DNA of 24,117 bases. Origin: a virus. Made by a program: the position numbers and the translations under genes. The stretch is taken from positions 1-24,117 of the IMG/VR virus record IMGVR_UViG_3300030090_005424. One strand, written 5' to 3'. Below, one piece after another: positions 1 to 9,004 of the stretch (its first letter is position 1; each line of letters begins with the position of its first letter). The notes under the pieces were generated by a model, which saw only the letters and a program-made list of their open reading frames with translations, made no database searches and was not told the DNA's origin.

Positions 1-650
1 TTAGACTTTTGCCCGTCTAAGTAGGCTTTAGCCTCGGCAACTTGCTCTTTTAAGGCTATTTTCTTTTTTCTAATATCGTTTTCCTCGTCTACTTCTTCAT
101 CATAAGAAAAGTTTTCTTTCATTAAAAAGTCTATTTCTTCTGAATCTAAATGAGGTTTAGTATTTTTATAATACTCTCTTAATAAAGCAGTATTATCTAG
201 TTTGCTATAATCTTGATTTAAGCGAACGTAGTCTTCTACATCTCCACCTGTCTCATTTATAAAGTCTACTAACTTTTGAATGTTTTCAGGTAAAGGCTCA
301 CCAGTTTCTTGAGCTTTAGCTACAGCTTCTTCAACTTGCTCTACAACCTCTTCAACTTCTTCTTCAACTTCTTTTTCAACCTCTTCATTAGTTATTTCTT
401 CAACTACAGGTTGTTCTTGTGCTTCGTCTTCCGGCTGTACTTCTTCTTGTTCTTGTACGGGCTCGGCGTTTTCATCGCTTCCAACCACTCCTGAGTCGTC
501 AGTTTCACTTGCTGCAACTTCTTCTGTTTGCTCTTCTGGTTTGTCATCTTCTTCCGTTACCGGTGGTTTGTTTAAATCTACTTTAATAACGCTATCGTCA
601 CCAGCAGATTTAAATTTCGTTTCTTCAACGTTTTCTAGTTCTTGTTCCAT
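1..650 (-). CDS. Acidic scaffold-like capsid assembly protein (partial)
   Basis: The start codon is at 650 and the frame stays open to the left edge, so only the first 216 residues are present. Residues about 30-115 are extremely rich in Glu, with Gln, Val and Pro, and likely disordered. After residue 115 the protein becomes helical and charged, with the piece GGDVEDYVRLNQDY near residue 135. An acidic, low-complexity, helical protein directly downstream of the portal gene is the classic place and composition of a phage scaffolding protein, which directs procapsid assembly and leaves before DNA packaging. The major capsid protein would be expected next, beyond the window. The role is inferred from position and composition; I see no catalytic motif. 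Confidence 0.65.
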   Translation of the reverse strand, partial: MEQELENVEETKFKSAGDDSVIKVDLNKPPVTEEDDKPEEQTEEVAASETDDSGVVGSDENAEPVQEQEEVQPEDEAQEQPVVEEITNEEVEKEVEEEVEEVVEQVEEAVAKAQETGEPLPENIQKLVDFINETGGDVEDYVRLNQDYSKLDNTALLREYYKNTKPHLDSEEIDFLMKENFSYDEEVDEENDIRKKKIALKEQVAEAKAYLDGQKS

Positions 651-687
651 AATATAAAATATAAAAAATTAGTGTTAATTAGCTAGG

Positions 688-3102
688 TTACATTGAACCT
701 AGATTAAATCCACCTTCAAGTATATCATTACCGGCAGACTCAAAGTTTTTAGGTGGTCTACCTGATTTTCTTTGATCTATCATCTCTGATTGTTGAGTGG
801 CTTGTATTTTTGTTCTTTTGTCTTTACGATCTTCTTTTTCTTTTTCTCTTTGCTTTAATCCATCAGTTTCAACTTGCTTTAACTGCATGTTATACTGAAA
901 CTCTAATTGCATTAACTCTTTTTTAAGATCAACTTCTTGTTGCATTTTTTGAGCATCAAGTTGAGCTTGCATTTGAGCTAGCTGCATTTTACTTTGATTT
1001 AAAGCTTGATTTTTTTGTACTTCTACTTGAGCAGCTTGTTGAGAAGCTTGAGCATTAGCTTGTGATTGAGCTTGTATATTTTCTCTTTGAAGTCTTATGT
1101 CATTAGCTTGTTTTTTCTTTCTTCTAATTTTTAAAACTTCATTAGCTAGCTTTACGTTTTTAACGTTTCTAATATCAATAGCGTCTTCAAGCTCTATAGT
1201 TTGTTGCTGTAACGCCATCTGTATATTATTCTCTAGCCTTTGTTTTTCTTCTTCATCTGGAGAAAGTTCAATAAATATACCAAAGTCATACAAGTGCAGT
1301 TCTGATATTTCTTCTAATGTAGCAACGTTATGAACACCTAATGCATGAATAAAAGCATCTTTAGTTGGCGAGTACTCTAACACATCGGATATTCTAAGTG
1401 ATAAACACTCTGCTAGCTCTGCTGTTAAAAATAAACCAGACTGCAATATATGTCTTGTAGCAGTATTACTATTAGCTGCTGCAATTTTTTGTATACCTAC
1501 TAAAGCGTTTTTATCTGGCATGCTACCATCACGAGCTTCGTTAAGCCCGGTGACATCACGTATCATTTGCATATAATAGTTGTAGTTTGCTATCAAAGCT
1601 TGTATTTTATTACCACCAGAGCCAGACGTAATTTCTTGTATAGGTACTTTGCCAGGGTTCATATCACCTTCGCTTGTAAACGATCTACCAATAACACTAC
1701 CTGTTTGGAAAAACATATTTAAAGCTTCTTGCGGATTATAGTTTGTTCCATTACCAAGATCAACTTCAGCTAAACCATCAGCATCAAGATATACACCGTC
1801 TGGTACCATGCGCGACATGACCTGCTGTAGCTTTAAATGTGTAAGTTGTATCATGTCAGCAAAGCCAGTAATACGTCTAACAAGAGAGTCAATTCTATTG
1901 TTATACATTCTTGGAGCAACAATACTATAGTTCATTTTAACTTTAGTATAATCGCTTTTTGGTCTTATCATGTTCTTGCACATCTCCCACCTTAAAAGCT
2001 TGTCAGTTCCAAGAACAATCGCACCATCGTATAAAACTTCTATAGCTCTTTGTAGTCTAATAAAACCTTCTTGTTTTTCTTCTGGAGGATTAAACGTATC
2101 ATCTTTTTCAATAGCTTTTTCTCCACCAGAAGCCATTTCTTTAATTTTATAAACATGATTCATATATGTTTTATAATTAAAATATAAAACTTGAATCTTG
2201 TTATTATCAGACTTTTGATCAGAGTAGTTAGAATATATATTATTTCTATAAGCAGGTTTTTGCTCTTTAATCTCTTCTAAGTCTTCTTCTGTTAAGTGCG
2301 GAAATTGTTTTACTAACTCGTTAATTGGTATCTGCTTTACTTCACCAACATAATATATATCATCAAAGTATGGAGAGTCAGTATAAGAATATACTAGATT
2401 AGCAGGATCAACATAATCTATTGTAATACCTTCAGATGTTGTAAAGTTGTTTTTAACAGCACCAATACCTAATACTGTTAAATCATAATAAAATCTTTTT
2501 TTAGTAAGCTCATACTTATTACCTTCCATAAGCATGCGTATAGCTTGCTCTTGTGCTATTTCTACATTTTGCTTGTAGTTTAACTGCATGTGTATGCCTA
2601 GCTCTTCTAAATTTTCAGGTAGCTCTTTTTCATCACTCTCTGTCATATCAACACCAAGCTCAGCTTGAACTAAGTCGTTTAAATCTTTAAACTCCATATC
2701 AGCCATTATAGCTTCCATGTATTCAGTTCTTTTATCTACTCCGTTTTGTGATTGTGAAAAAGCTTTTATATCGTATGTTCTTTCAGCTATACCGTTTACT
2801 ACAATATCAACAAACTTAGGCACTATAGGCACGGGGCTCCAGTCTAAATTTAAATAAGATAAATCACCATTTATAGATAATTCATCTTTGTATTTCTGTA
2901 TTGATTGTTCTCCTCTAGCATATAATCTTAAGCTATGAAACTCATTGTAGTTTGACTTAAACCTATTGCTGTTGCTATTGTTTCTTTCATCAGCAAACCA
3001 TTCATGCTCTATGGCTTTAGCAACTTTTAAACCATATTCATAACTAATCTTTTCAGCATCACTAACTACTTGACTTGGAAAATATCTATTAGTGTAAGCC
3101 AT
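688..3102 (-). CDS. Portal protein
   Basis: This 804-residue protein follows the large terminase by one base and precedes a scaffold-like gene, the standard order of a packaging and head module. The portal forms the ring at one capsid vertex through which DNA is pumped and to which the tail attaches. The first 600 residues are a mixed alpha/beta body. Residues about 650-770 are a long, Gln-, Lys- and Glu-rich helical region expected to be coiled coil, followed by a basic C-terminus. The length and general look resemble portals of crAss-like Bacteroidota phages, which is a recollection and not a search. The start ATG at 3102 is clear. The call rests on context plus general similarity. Confidence 0.82.
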   Translation of the reverse strand: MAYTNRYFPSQVVSDAEKISYEYGLKVAKAIEHEWFADERNNSNSNRFKSNYNEFHSLRLYARGEQSIQKYKDELSINGDLSYLNLDWSPVPIVPKFVDIVVNGIAERTYDIKAFSQSQNGVDKRTEYMEAIMADMEFKDLNDLVQAELGVDMTESDEKELPENLEELGIHMQLNYKQNVEIAQEQAIRMLMEGNKYELTKKRFYYDLTVLGIGAVKNNFTTSEGITIDYVDPANLVYSYTDSPYFDDIYYVGEVKQIPINELVKQFPHLTEEDLEEIKEQKPAYRNNIYSNYSDQKSDNNKIQVLYFNYKTYMNHVYKIKEMASGGEKAIEKDDTFNPPEEKQEGFIRLQRAIEVLYDGAIVLGTDKLLRWEMCKNMIRPKSDYTKVKMNYSIVAPRMYNNRIDSLVRRITGFADMIQLTHLKLQQVMSRMVPDGVYLDADGLAEVDLGNGTNYNPQEALNMFFQTGSVIGRSFTSEGDMNPGKVPIQEITSGSGGNKIQALIANYNYYMQMIRDVTGLNEARDGSMPDKNALVGIQKIAAANSNTATRHILQSGLFLTAELAECLSLRISDVLEYSPTKDAFIHALGVHNVATLEEISELHLYDFGIFIELSPDEEEKQRLENNIQMALQQQTIELEDAIDIRNVKNVKLANEVLKIRRKKKQANDIRLQRENIQAQSQANAQASQQAAQVEVQKNQALNQSKMQLAQMQAQLDAQKMQQEVDLKKELMQLEFQYNMQLKQVETDGLKQREKEKEDRKDKRTKIQATQQSEMIDQRKSGRPPKNFESAGNDILEGGFNLGSM

Positions 3103-3103
3103 A

Positions 3104-5314
3104 TTATTTTATTATTTTTGACATAGAGCCGTTATTAGAATATCTTGATATATTTATGTTCAATTTACTTTTTTCTTTTTTGGGATTAGGTCTATACAAA
3201 TGTCTGTTACAAGCCATAATCGCTAAGCCAGAGCTAATACTAGCATCGAACTTAGTTCTTTTGTTTATATCAAACTTTGCCCAATCATTAAGAAGACTGT
3301 TAAAATATAAGTCTCCAAAAGTATTATCAGGCATCATGCCAACATGGTTTTGAATATACATCTCTATAGCAGCAGCGTGAGCTTGTTTAATATCTTCACT
3401 TGAGTTTGGTATACCACCAATTTCTTTTTCTGCTACAGATAATTTATTCCATATTTTATCTGGTCTATTCATACTAAACCCTCTATAACCTCTACGTCTT
3501 AAATAGTACAATAATCTTGGTTTATTATTCTCTGCTAGTATTGGCATACCATAAAAAACTAACGCCATCAATACATCTTCAAAAAATATTTCAGCGGTTT
3601 GTGGTCTACATAAATACTCTAAGAAAAAATGGTTTGGTGGCGCGTCTTCCATAGAAAACTTTGTTAATCCATGAAGCGATCCTTTGGATCCACGACCGTC
3701 CACAGTACCGCTAATATCATAACTATCACAGCCAAACGCACCAATATGTTCATTTCCTGGGTATTTAATTCCATTTTTGCTTATAACTCTATTTTGCATA
3801 GTTTCTTTAGGCACCCAACTAACTTTAAATCTTCCGTTTTGGTCAGGGTAAAAAACTACTTTACTATCTTTTACACCGTTGATCCATTGAAAATTACCTG
3901 TAGTTACACCTAAAGTTCTACCAAGCTCTTCATTATAATCTATTTGTTCGTATATTTTAACTAAGTTAAATATACTGTTTTTTGTTTCATCTCTAAACGC
4001 GTGCTCTTCGGTTCTTGGAAACTGCCTGTAAAACTCGTTTAAAGCATCTTGATCATCTCTTAATCCTTCAGCTTCGTTTTGCCAGTGATCAATAACGCCA
4101 ATATCTATTAGTTCACCGTCGGGTCCATAACACTCTCGTGCTGGGGTATCAAACACTGGTCGTCCAAACTCATCAATAAAACCTTCATAGTTCCACTCCA
4201 TTGGGATAAACAAAGAATATAAACCAGAGCGTGTTTGACCATTTCTATTTCTTTTTGTGACATCGCTGTCGTTATACAATTTTTTAAAGTTATCACCACC
4301 TTTTTCTAATGAGTTGCTAGTTGAACCCATCATGCATTTACCTACAATTCTACTACCAAGACGTAAACAAGTTTTTGTTACACGCCAGTTATTTAAAATA
4401 TTATCAGGTCTTTCCCACTTACCACTTTCATCGTGTACTAACAGATTAAGCTTTTCTCCATCGTAGCTATTGTCGCCTGTATTTTTCCAATCAATAGTAG
4501 TGTCAAGTCCAGCCAACTCTTCTTGCTTTTCGTTGGTAGTAATTTTTTTACGCGTAAACTTACTTGCAGGTACGCGATAAGCAAGTTCAGACTTAGGTCT
4601 ATCCATACCGTCCTGAATCGGTTTAAAAAAGAACGGATAGTTGATCGATATTGGAACAACTTTGTCTGTAAACATTTTCTTAGCATCAGCACCACTTTTT
4701 GATAGTATTCCATATCTAGAATCACTTGATATAGTTGCTAAGTTAACGGTTTCAGCAGAACTCATAAACGAAAAACCACTACGTCTATTTTTTAAATAAC
4801 ACATACCGTAGCAGCGTTTATCAGCTTTACACGCTTCCCAAAATATAAAGAACAGTCTGTTAGCTTCTCTAAAATCTGGAGCGCCAACATCTATTTTACT
4901 CCATTGTAAATACATATAATGGCTACCTGTTATGTATGTAGGCTTGCCATTGTTCATAAACCAAAAGCCTTCTTCTCTACGTTTAAACTCTTCGTCTATA
5001 AAATCGTACCACTTGTCTTTGTTTTCTTCCGGATAATTTCTCCAGTCAAATATATTTTTAAGTTTACTTAACTCTTTAGGGTACTCTATTTTTTGCCATT
5101 TGTCGTTGTGCACGTGCACTGTTTGCGGTTTAGCTGGCAAGCCAATTTGCAAACCTTGTATCTCCAGTATCTGTCCAACTCGCCCAGTTTTAGAGATAAC
5201 CACGATATTATGTTCTTTATTGTATCCATACTCCCATTTACGTTTTTTATTAAGTCGACTTATTGTTGTCTTCTTAACTGGTTCAACTATTTTATATAAG
5301 CTTTGTTCGTACAT
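3104..5314 (-). CDS. terL: Terminase large subunit (TerL)
   Basis: This is the ATP-driven DNA packaging motor and headful/cos nuclease. Counting from one residue upstream of the chosen ATG: a P-loop-like segment LKNRRSGFS lies at about 175-183, a Walker B with catalytic glutamate (LNLLVHDE) at 290-297, and a motif III-like MMGSTSNS at 329-336. A C-terminal RNase H-like nuclease half starts near GAFGCDSYD (about 527-533), whose aspartate is a likely metal ligand. The open frame begins with a TTG at 5317, but the adjacent ATG at 5314 is the better start and gives 736 residues. At over 700 residues it is longer than most TerL proteins (about 450-600), as I recall for crAss-like phages. Confidence 0.9.
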   Translation of the reverse strand: MYEQSLYKIVEPVKKTTISRLNKKRKWEYGYNKEHNIVVISKTGRVGQILEIQGLQIGLPAKPQTVHVHNDKWQKIEYPKELSKLKNIFDWRNYPEENKDKWYDFIDEEFKRREEGFWFMNNGKPTYITGSHYMYLQWSKIDVGAPDFREANRLFFIFWEACKADKRCYGMCYLKNRRSGFSFMSSAETVNLATISSDSRYGILSKSGADAKKMFTDKVVPISINYPFFFKPIQDGMDRPKSELAYRVPASKFTRKKITTNEKQEELAGLDTTIDWKNTGDNSYDGEKLNLLVHDESGKWERPDNILNNWRVTKTCLRLGSRIVGKCMMGSTSNSLEKGGDNFKKLYNDSDVTKRNRNGQTRSGLYSLFIPMEWNYEGFIDEFGRPVFDTPARECYGPDGELIDIGVIDHWQNEAEGLRDDQDALNEFYRQFPRTEEHAFRDETKNSIFNLVKIYEQIDYNEELGRTLGVTTGNFQWINGVKDSKVVFYPDQNGRFKVSWVPKETMQNRVISKNGIKYPGNEHIGAFGCDSYDISGTVDGRGSKGSLHGLTKFSMEDAPPNHFFLEYLCRPQTAEIFFEDVLMALVFYGMPILAENNKPRLLYYLRRRGYRGFSMNRPDKIWNKLSVAEKEIGGIPNSSEDIKQAHAAAIEMYIQNHVGMMPDNTFGDLYFNSLLNDWAKFDINKRTKFDASISSGLAIMACNRHLYRPNPKKEKSKLNINISRYSNNGSMSKIIK

Positions 5315-5325
5315 CAAAAACGCTA

Positions 5326-5604
5326 TTATTTTGATCTGCCTTCCGCGAAACCTTTAAATACTCTTTCTTTTTTCTCTTCAGATGTCTTTCCTTCCAGAAT
5401 ATTCTCTTCTTCTTGTACGCGGTTGAGGATTTCAAATGCATCAAATATAGCTAGCTTTTTAGTAGCCGCAGCGTTTTTCAATCGATCAGCAGACACGTCA
5501 TCTTCTGTATTAGTGATGATTTGCTCTTCAGCAACTTTAATCAACTCATCAACTGCTTTGCGCCCAGCTAGGATTATACGCTTCTTCGTTTCCTTGATAC
5601 TCAT
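5326..5604 (-). CDS. Small helical protein, candidate small terminase subunit
   Basis: This 92-residue protein is almost all predicted helix and rich in Lys, Glu and Ala. It lies immediately upstream of terL with an 8-base gap, where the DNA-recognising small terminase subunit is commonly encoded. No clear helix-turn-helix can be seen by eye, so the terminase role is inferred from position and size only. The start at 5604 lies 56 bases inside the end of the preceding gene, an unusually long overlap, but no later ATG gives a sensible protein. It could instead be a head-tail or scaffolding accessory protein. Confidence 0.4.
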   Translation of the reverse strand: MSIKETKKRIILAGRKAVDELIKVAEEQIITNTEDDVSADRLKNAAATKKLAIFDAFEILNRVQEEENILEGKTSEEKKERVFKGFAEGRSK

Positions 5605-6139
5605 ATTTGATTGTAATAAATTTATTCATAACCCTATAAAGCTTTGTATCGTCTATAATAAACTCATAGGTTGAAAATGGTGTAAAACCAACTAGCTCTT
5701 CTTTATTCCAAACTCCGTCTGTATATTTAACTATACCAATACACTGTTCTTCTTCTTCAGTAGCTAGCTTGTTTCTTTGTTTTATTGGTTGAACAAAACA
5801 ATAACCATCACAAGTTTTCCAATCATTATTTCTTTTATATAGAAATATCTGATCTTCTTTTACTAAGTAAGTGTTTTCATCAAAAAAACTTCTACTGTTT
5901 TTTTCTTTACCGTAAACATCATGCCATCTTCTAAAAATGTTATGATGAACTATAATGGTATCACCAACTTTTATTTTAGTTTCATACGCAGTAGGTACAG
6001 ATTTAACTATAGCTTGTCTATTAACATATTCGTGATTATAAACTTCTGTATTTAAAATAAGTTTTTTATCACCTACTTTTCTACTATTGTTATATCTTTC
6101 ACCTTTTGGTTCTATTACAAAATCAAAAGGCGCTTTCAT
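5549..6139 (-). CDS. Protein with two GroES-like halves
   Basis: This 196-residue protein seems to contain the GroES beta-barrel pattern twice. In the first half, a turn into KVGDTIIVHH (about 57-66) and a strand ending TYLVKEDQIFLYK match the GroES order of 'VGD-VIF' followed by 'EYLIMREDDILA'. The second half (about 112-190) repeats the theme, from GYCFVQPI through ECIGIVKYT-like and TKLYRVMNKFITIKYE segments. GroES proteins cap the GroEL chamber, and T4 gp31 shows that a divergent phage co-chaperonin can serve capsid folding. Here the gene sits beside terL, over 4 kb from groEL. It has no clear mobile loop (no GGIVLT-like segment), so it may be a structural barrel instead. The fold call is by eye. 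Confidence 0.5.
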   Translation of the reverse strand: MKAPFDFVIEPKGERYNNSRKVGDKKLILNTEVYNHEYVNRQAIVKSVPTAYETKIKVGDTIIVHHNIFRRWHDVYGKEKNSRSFFDENTYLVKEDQIFLYKRNNDWKTCDGYCFVQPIKQRNKLATEEEEQCIGIVKYTDGVWNKEELVGFTPFSTYEFIIDDTKLYRVMNKFITIKYEYQGNEEAYNPSWAQSS

Positions 6140-6360
6140 CAGTACTCTAAATTATACTCAACTGATACTGCCATGTTTTTGTTGAAGTCTTTCCAAGGTA
6201 TAACTACTTTGTTTTTTCTTATGTAAACAGAGTATTTATCTTTTTCTTCAACAATATCGCATATAGTGTGACCACCGTATACTTCTTGTCCAACAGCATA
6301 GTGCATAGCATCGTTTTTATAATCTTTACCTACACTAATCTTTCTTATCAACTTCGCCAT
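6139..6360 (-). CDS. Small protein of unknown function
   Basis: This 73-residue protein is dense in short beta-strand-like segments (HTICDIV, KYSVYIR, KVVIPW) and looks like a small beta fold, possibly a barrel or SH3-like unit. The gene overlaps the next by one base (TAATG) and its start lies 26 bases inside the preceding gene, so translation is probably coupled. It sits upstream of the GroES-like protein, small terminase candidate and TerL, suggesting a part in head assembly or packaging. No catalytic residues or known motif are recognised. Confidence 0.7.
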   Translation of the reverse strand: MAKLIRKISVGKDYKNDAMHYAVGQEVYGGHTICDIVEEKDKYSVYIRKNKVVIPWKDFNKNMAVSVEYNLEY

Positions 6361-6640
6361 CTTCTTTCGGATAATTTATTACACCTGTTTGCATATCAAC
6401 ATCAAATGTACCGTATTCTTTTTCAAAATCATTTTGCAAGTTAGTAATACTTTCTTGCACGATAGTTAGTTGATGTAGTATTTGATGTTTTCTTGACTCA
6501 GCCACTCCAATATCCATTTGCATCCTATGCATCGCTGTAACTAATCCTTGAACTTCTTTAAGTTGTTCTTCTGTAATTTTTTCTGGTTTAGGCGTAATGT
6601 CAATAACGTCTTTTACCTTTGGTGTTTTTCTTTTTGCCAT
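6335..6640 (-). CDS. Coiled-coil protein of unknown function
   Basis: This 101-residue protein begins with a short basic tail and then has a long helix (about residues 22-75) with heptad-like hydrophobic spacing, likely a coiled coil. The C-terminus is acidic with a short strand (GTFDVDMQTGVINYP). Its gene lies between the LamG-like structural gene and the packaging genes. A structural or assembly role is plausible from context, but no family is recognised. Confidence 0.7.
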   Translation of the reverse strand: MAKRKTPKVKDVIDITPKPEKITEEQLKEVQGLVTAMHRMQMDIGVAESRKHQILHQLTIVQESITNLQNDFEKEYGTFDVDMQTGVINYPKEDGEVDKKD

Positions 6641-6663
6641 GATTTTATTTAATTAAATTATTA

Positions 6664-7371
6664 TTATAAACTATTTCTAGATTTTATATCTGTTTCTATT
6701 AAAGCTATATTTGCGTCACTTACTAATTCGTTGAAAACAATAAATTCAAAAAACTTAGTTCCAACAGCTGATGCAGATGTAGAACCTAGCCTAAGTATTG
6801 AAAATGTTCCAGTTGTAGAATCTGGAAAACCACCACCTAGAGAAGTACCGTCTTCAAAAAAGTCAAAATTGTTACTACTATCTCTAGACATTCTAAATAA
6901 AGCTTTGCTATTACTAGGCGCTGTACCTGCGTTTACTATATTATCGTTACCATCAAACTTATATCTAAATCTTGCATCAACATCATTGTGCGCCATTCTA
7001 AAAAAGTTTGTTCCACTACCTTGAAGTATTGTTTCTGTATTTAAACCATCCTCTACATCTATTACCATAAATATAGTAAAAGCTCCTGTCAAATCCATTT
7101 CAGAAGTAAAGTTTGCCTCTGGATGTGTACTACCATCTACTTGTTTTAAGTGCAATGCTCCTCCGGTAAATTCCACCCTATCATTCGTACCAGCACTAGA
7201 GTCTGATATAGGATTTCCTTGACCACTACTGTCAGCCCATGTAATTGTAGAACCATCATCTGTTTGGCCTTCGTTAAACTTTAACCAAGTTTGTATACCA
7301 GGTACATTTGCTATGCTAAATGCAGAGCTTAGTCTAGGAGATGATGTTATGCCGTTTCCTAGTCCTAACAT
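6664..7371 (-). CDS. LamG/concanavalin A-like jelly-roll structural protein
   Basis: The 235 residues show the alternating strands of a LamG-type jelly roll. Near residue 30, TWLKFNEGQTDDGSTITWAD opens the domain. FTIFMVIDVEDG, FRMAHNDVDARFRYKFDG and the C-terminal GTKFFEFIVFNELVSDANIALIETD-type ending, split here by short loops, are typical of Laminin_G_3-like domains in phage and marine bacterial proteins. Such domains bind carbohydrate or stabilise exposed virion fibres and decoration proteins. The gene overlaps the upstream structural gene by one base. It may be a head fibre or host-surface binding protein. The fold is fairly secure; the exact virion position is inferred. Confidence 0.7.
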   Translation of the reverse strand: MLGLGNGITSSPRLSSAFSIANVPGIQTWLKFNEGQTDDGSTITWADSSGQGNPISDSSAGTNDRVEFTGGALHLKQVDGSTHPEANFTSEMDLTGAFTIFMVIDVEDGLNTETILQGSGTNFFRMAHNDVDARFRYKFDGNDNIVNAGTAPSNSKALFRMSRDSSNNFDFFEDGTSLGGGFPDSTTGTFSILRLGSTSASAVGTKFFEFIVFNELVSDANIALIETDIKSRNSL

Positions 7372-7742
7372 TATACACCTACGTAAGCTATAACTCTACC
7401 GGTTGCTAATTGAAAACCAGTCCATCTGCCATAAATAGTTAAACCTTCTGGAAAACTTTCACCGTCTACAGCAACACCACCATCAGCATCTATATCTGTA
7501 CTAGCGCCATCTGAACTAGGAAAGTTTTGCGCGTCTGCAGGTACTAAGCCTGTGGCGCCTGTGTTAAAAGTTGTAGTCTCTAAAAATGTTATAGCTACAA
7601 AAACTTTTGTTATTCTATTTACATTACTAGCAGGCGTAACATCAGTGTCATCGCCACCAATTAATGTTACTGCGTTAGTACCAGCTACGTGTATGCTACC
7701 TAACTGACCGAATGCGTAATCTGTTGGATCTTTAAATGCCAT
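7371..7742 (-). CDS. Small virion structural protein
   Basis: The open frame extends upstream to 7784, but the added residues are Lys/Asn-rich and overlap the holin gene. The ATG at 7742 gives 123 residues beginning MAFKDPTDYAFGQLG, which looks like a natural N-terminus (compare MAFKL in two other genes here), one base after the holin stop. The body is Thr-, Gly-, Ala- and Asp-rich with beta-strand segments and no cysteine, as in decoration or minor head proteins. It is probably translated together with the LamG-like gene. No family name is recognised. Confidence 0.65.
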   Translation of the reverse strand: MAFKDPTDYAFGQLGSIHVAGTNAVTLIGGDDTDVTPASNVNRITKVFVAITFLETTTFNTGATGLVPADAQNFPSSDGASTDIDADGGVAVDGESFPEGLTIYGRWTGFQLATGRVIAYVGV

Positions 7743-7743
7743 T

Positions 7744-8166
7744 TTATTTTTCTTTTGATTGTTCGTTTTTCTTTGAGCTTCCACCGAAGAAGAAGTCTAT
7801 TATTGTATTTACTTTAGCACTCATCGCACCAAATATCGTAGAGATGAAACTAATTTCAAACTCTCCTAAGTCTATTGACTTTGTAACAAAATAATTAAAC
7901 ATTACAAATGTAATGCCAAAGTAAGCTATAGTAAATAATGTTGCTAATACTTTTTGTATAATAGCATCGTCTTTATACATATCGCGCGCAGACTTACGAT
8001 CTTCTACTTCTTTAGCAAAAGCTTCACGTTCTGCGTCTAATAATAGTTTTTTAAGAGCTAGCTTTGCTTCGTCTCTTTCTTTGTCAGTGGTAATTACTTT
8101 GTCGAGTATGCCTTCTGCATTATCAACAATTTTACCAAACAAACCTCCTACTAAGTTATTTATCAT
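7744..8166 (-). CDS. Holin-like membrane protein (3TM type)
   Basis: This 140-residue protein has an amphipathic, charged N-terminal half (to about residue 68) containing the run DKERDEAKLALKKLLLDAER. Two hydrophobic segments follow, VLATLFTIAYFGITFVMF and a second around FEISFISTIFGAMSAKV, then a charged C-terminal tail. This arrangement matches the 3TM holin superfamily often found in phage structural operons, whose members open the inner membrane for the endolysin. The start lies 4 bases inside the HEXXH gene, so the two are translationally coupled. It could also be another membrane-bound assembly protein. Confidence 0.65.
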   Translation of the reverse strand: MINNLVGGLFGKIVDNAEGILDKVITTDKERDEAKLALKKLLLDAEREAFAKEVEDRKSARDMYKDDAIIQKVLATLFTIAYFGITFVMFNYFVTKSIDLGEFEISFISTIFGAMSAKVNTIIDFFFGGSSKKNEQSKEK

Positions 8167-8558
8167 ATCTTGTTATTTTCCCAAGGTAAACGTCTGTCTC
8201 CTTCAGCAAACCTTTCACCGGTTTTTGGATCTGTCACATAACCATTGTTACGCTTCCAAACTTCACCTTTATAATAAACAGCATTGTCGTCATAGTATTC
8301 AGTACCTAACTTCATTGCTGTAATGTGTTGCATTTCATGAGCTAAAGCTTGCTGCATCATTGGATCATCTAGTTTTATACTTTTGTCAATATAAATACTT
8401 CCGTCGTAGTTTGCTTCAGCAATAACATCTTTACCTAGTTGCTTTCTAAATACAGGCGTTCCAGGTACTATTTCATCTCCAGACTTAAAGCTAAGTTTGC
8501 TTTTTATATTGCCTTTATCGGCGTTAAGTTTTTTAGATGAACCTAGTTTAAATGCCAT
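8163..8558 (-). CDS. HEXXH zinc-metallopeptidase-like protein
   Basis: Residues 74-78 read HEMQH within ALAHEMQHITA, a zincin-type HEXXH motif in a predicted helix. The protein is 131 residues long, and the region before it (GSIYIDKSIKLDD) could supply the edge strand such small peptidases have. A likely third ligand is not obvious; a glutamate or histidine after residue 86 would be needed. Position beside the holin suggests a role in lysis or virion maturation. The N-terminus MAFKL is shared with another gene in this block. The peptidase activity is inferred from the motif. Confidence 0.6.
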   Translation of the reverse strand: MAFKLGSSKKLNADKGNIKSKLSFKSGDEIVPGTPVFRKQLGKDVIAEANYDGSIYIDKSIKLDDPMMQQALAHEMQHITAMKLGTEYYDDNAVYYKGEVWKRNNGYVTDPKTGERFAEGDRRLPWENNKI

Positions 8559-8998
8559 TATCTATCTTTATCTTTTATCATATCATCAATAGCTTTGTTG
8601 TAAACTTTATCAGTATATGATTTATTATCGTAAAATATACTTCTGTTTGATGTAGGTAAATCTTCTTCACCAAGAAGTATTCTATATATTCTACTTATTA
8701 GTTGGCCGCATTTAAACGACGTTTTAAATACAGAGTATTTTATAGTCGTTCTATTTCTTTGTCTCCACACTTCGATCCAGCCATCAGATCGTAATCTTTC
8801 CCACCTTTCTTTATCCCAAGAGTATGTATATGTTCCATCAATAAACTCTTGTCTTGTAAAACGCTTTTTACAGTCTAAATATATTAGTAACTCTAAATCA
8901 GCATCTTTTAACCCGTAAGTCTTACAGGCCCATTTTCTAACGAGCCTGTAATACTTAAGGATTTGTAATTCACGTAAATCGTGACTAGTTAATCTCAT
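8558..8998 (-). CDS. Winged-helix (MarR-like) protein
   Basis: The 146 residues follow a MarR-like plan: an N-terminal helix (KYYRLVRKWACKTYGL), a helix beginning at DADLELLIYLD, a recognition-like helix around SWDKERWERLRSDGW, a beta wing (IEVWRQRNRTTIKYSV), then C-terminal helices around CGQLISRIYRILLGEE. This supports DNA binding. Its place in the middle of the virion block is unusual for a regulator. It could control late genes or act in packaging. The gene overlaps the HEXXH gene by one base. The fold is judged by eye. Confidence 0.55.
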   Translation of the reverse strand: MRLTSHDLRELQILKYYRLVRKWACKTYGLKDADLELLIYLDCKKRFTRQEFIDGTYTYSWDKERWERLRSDGWIEVWRQRNRTTIKYSVFKTSFKCGQLISRIYRILLGEEDLPTSNRSIFYDNKSYTDKVYNKAIDDMIKDKDR

Positions 8999-9004
8999 TT
9001 AAGA

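Noticed and set aside
5303-5674. Plus-strand frame across the terL start region
   Set aside because: It runs antisense to two leftward genes with normal overlaps, and has low-complexity Ser/Phe content typical of a shadow.
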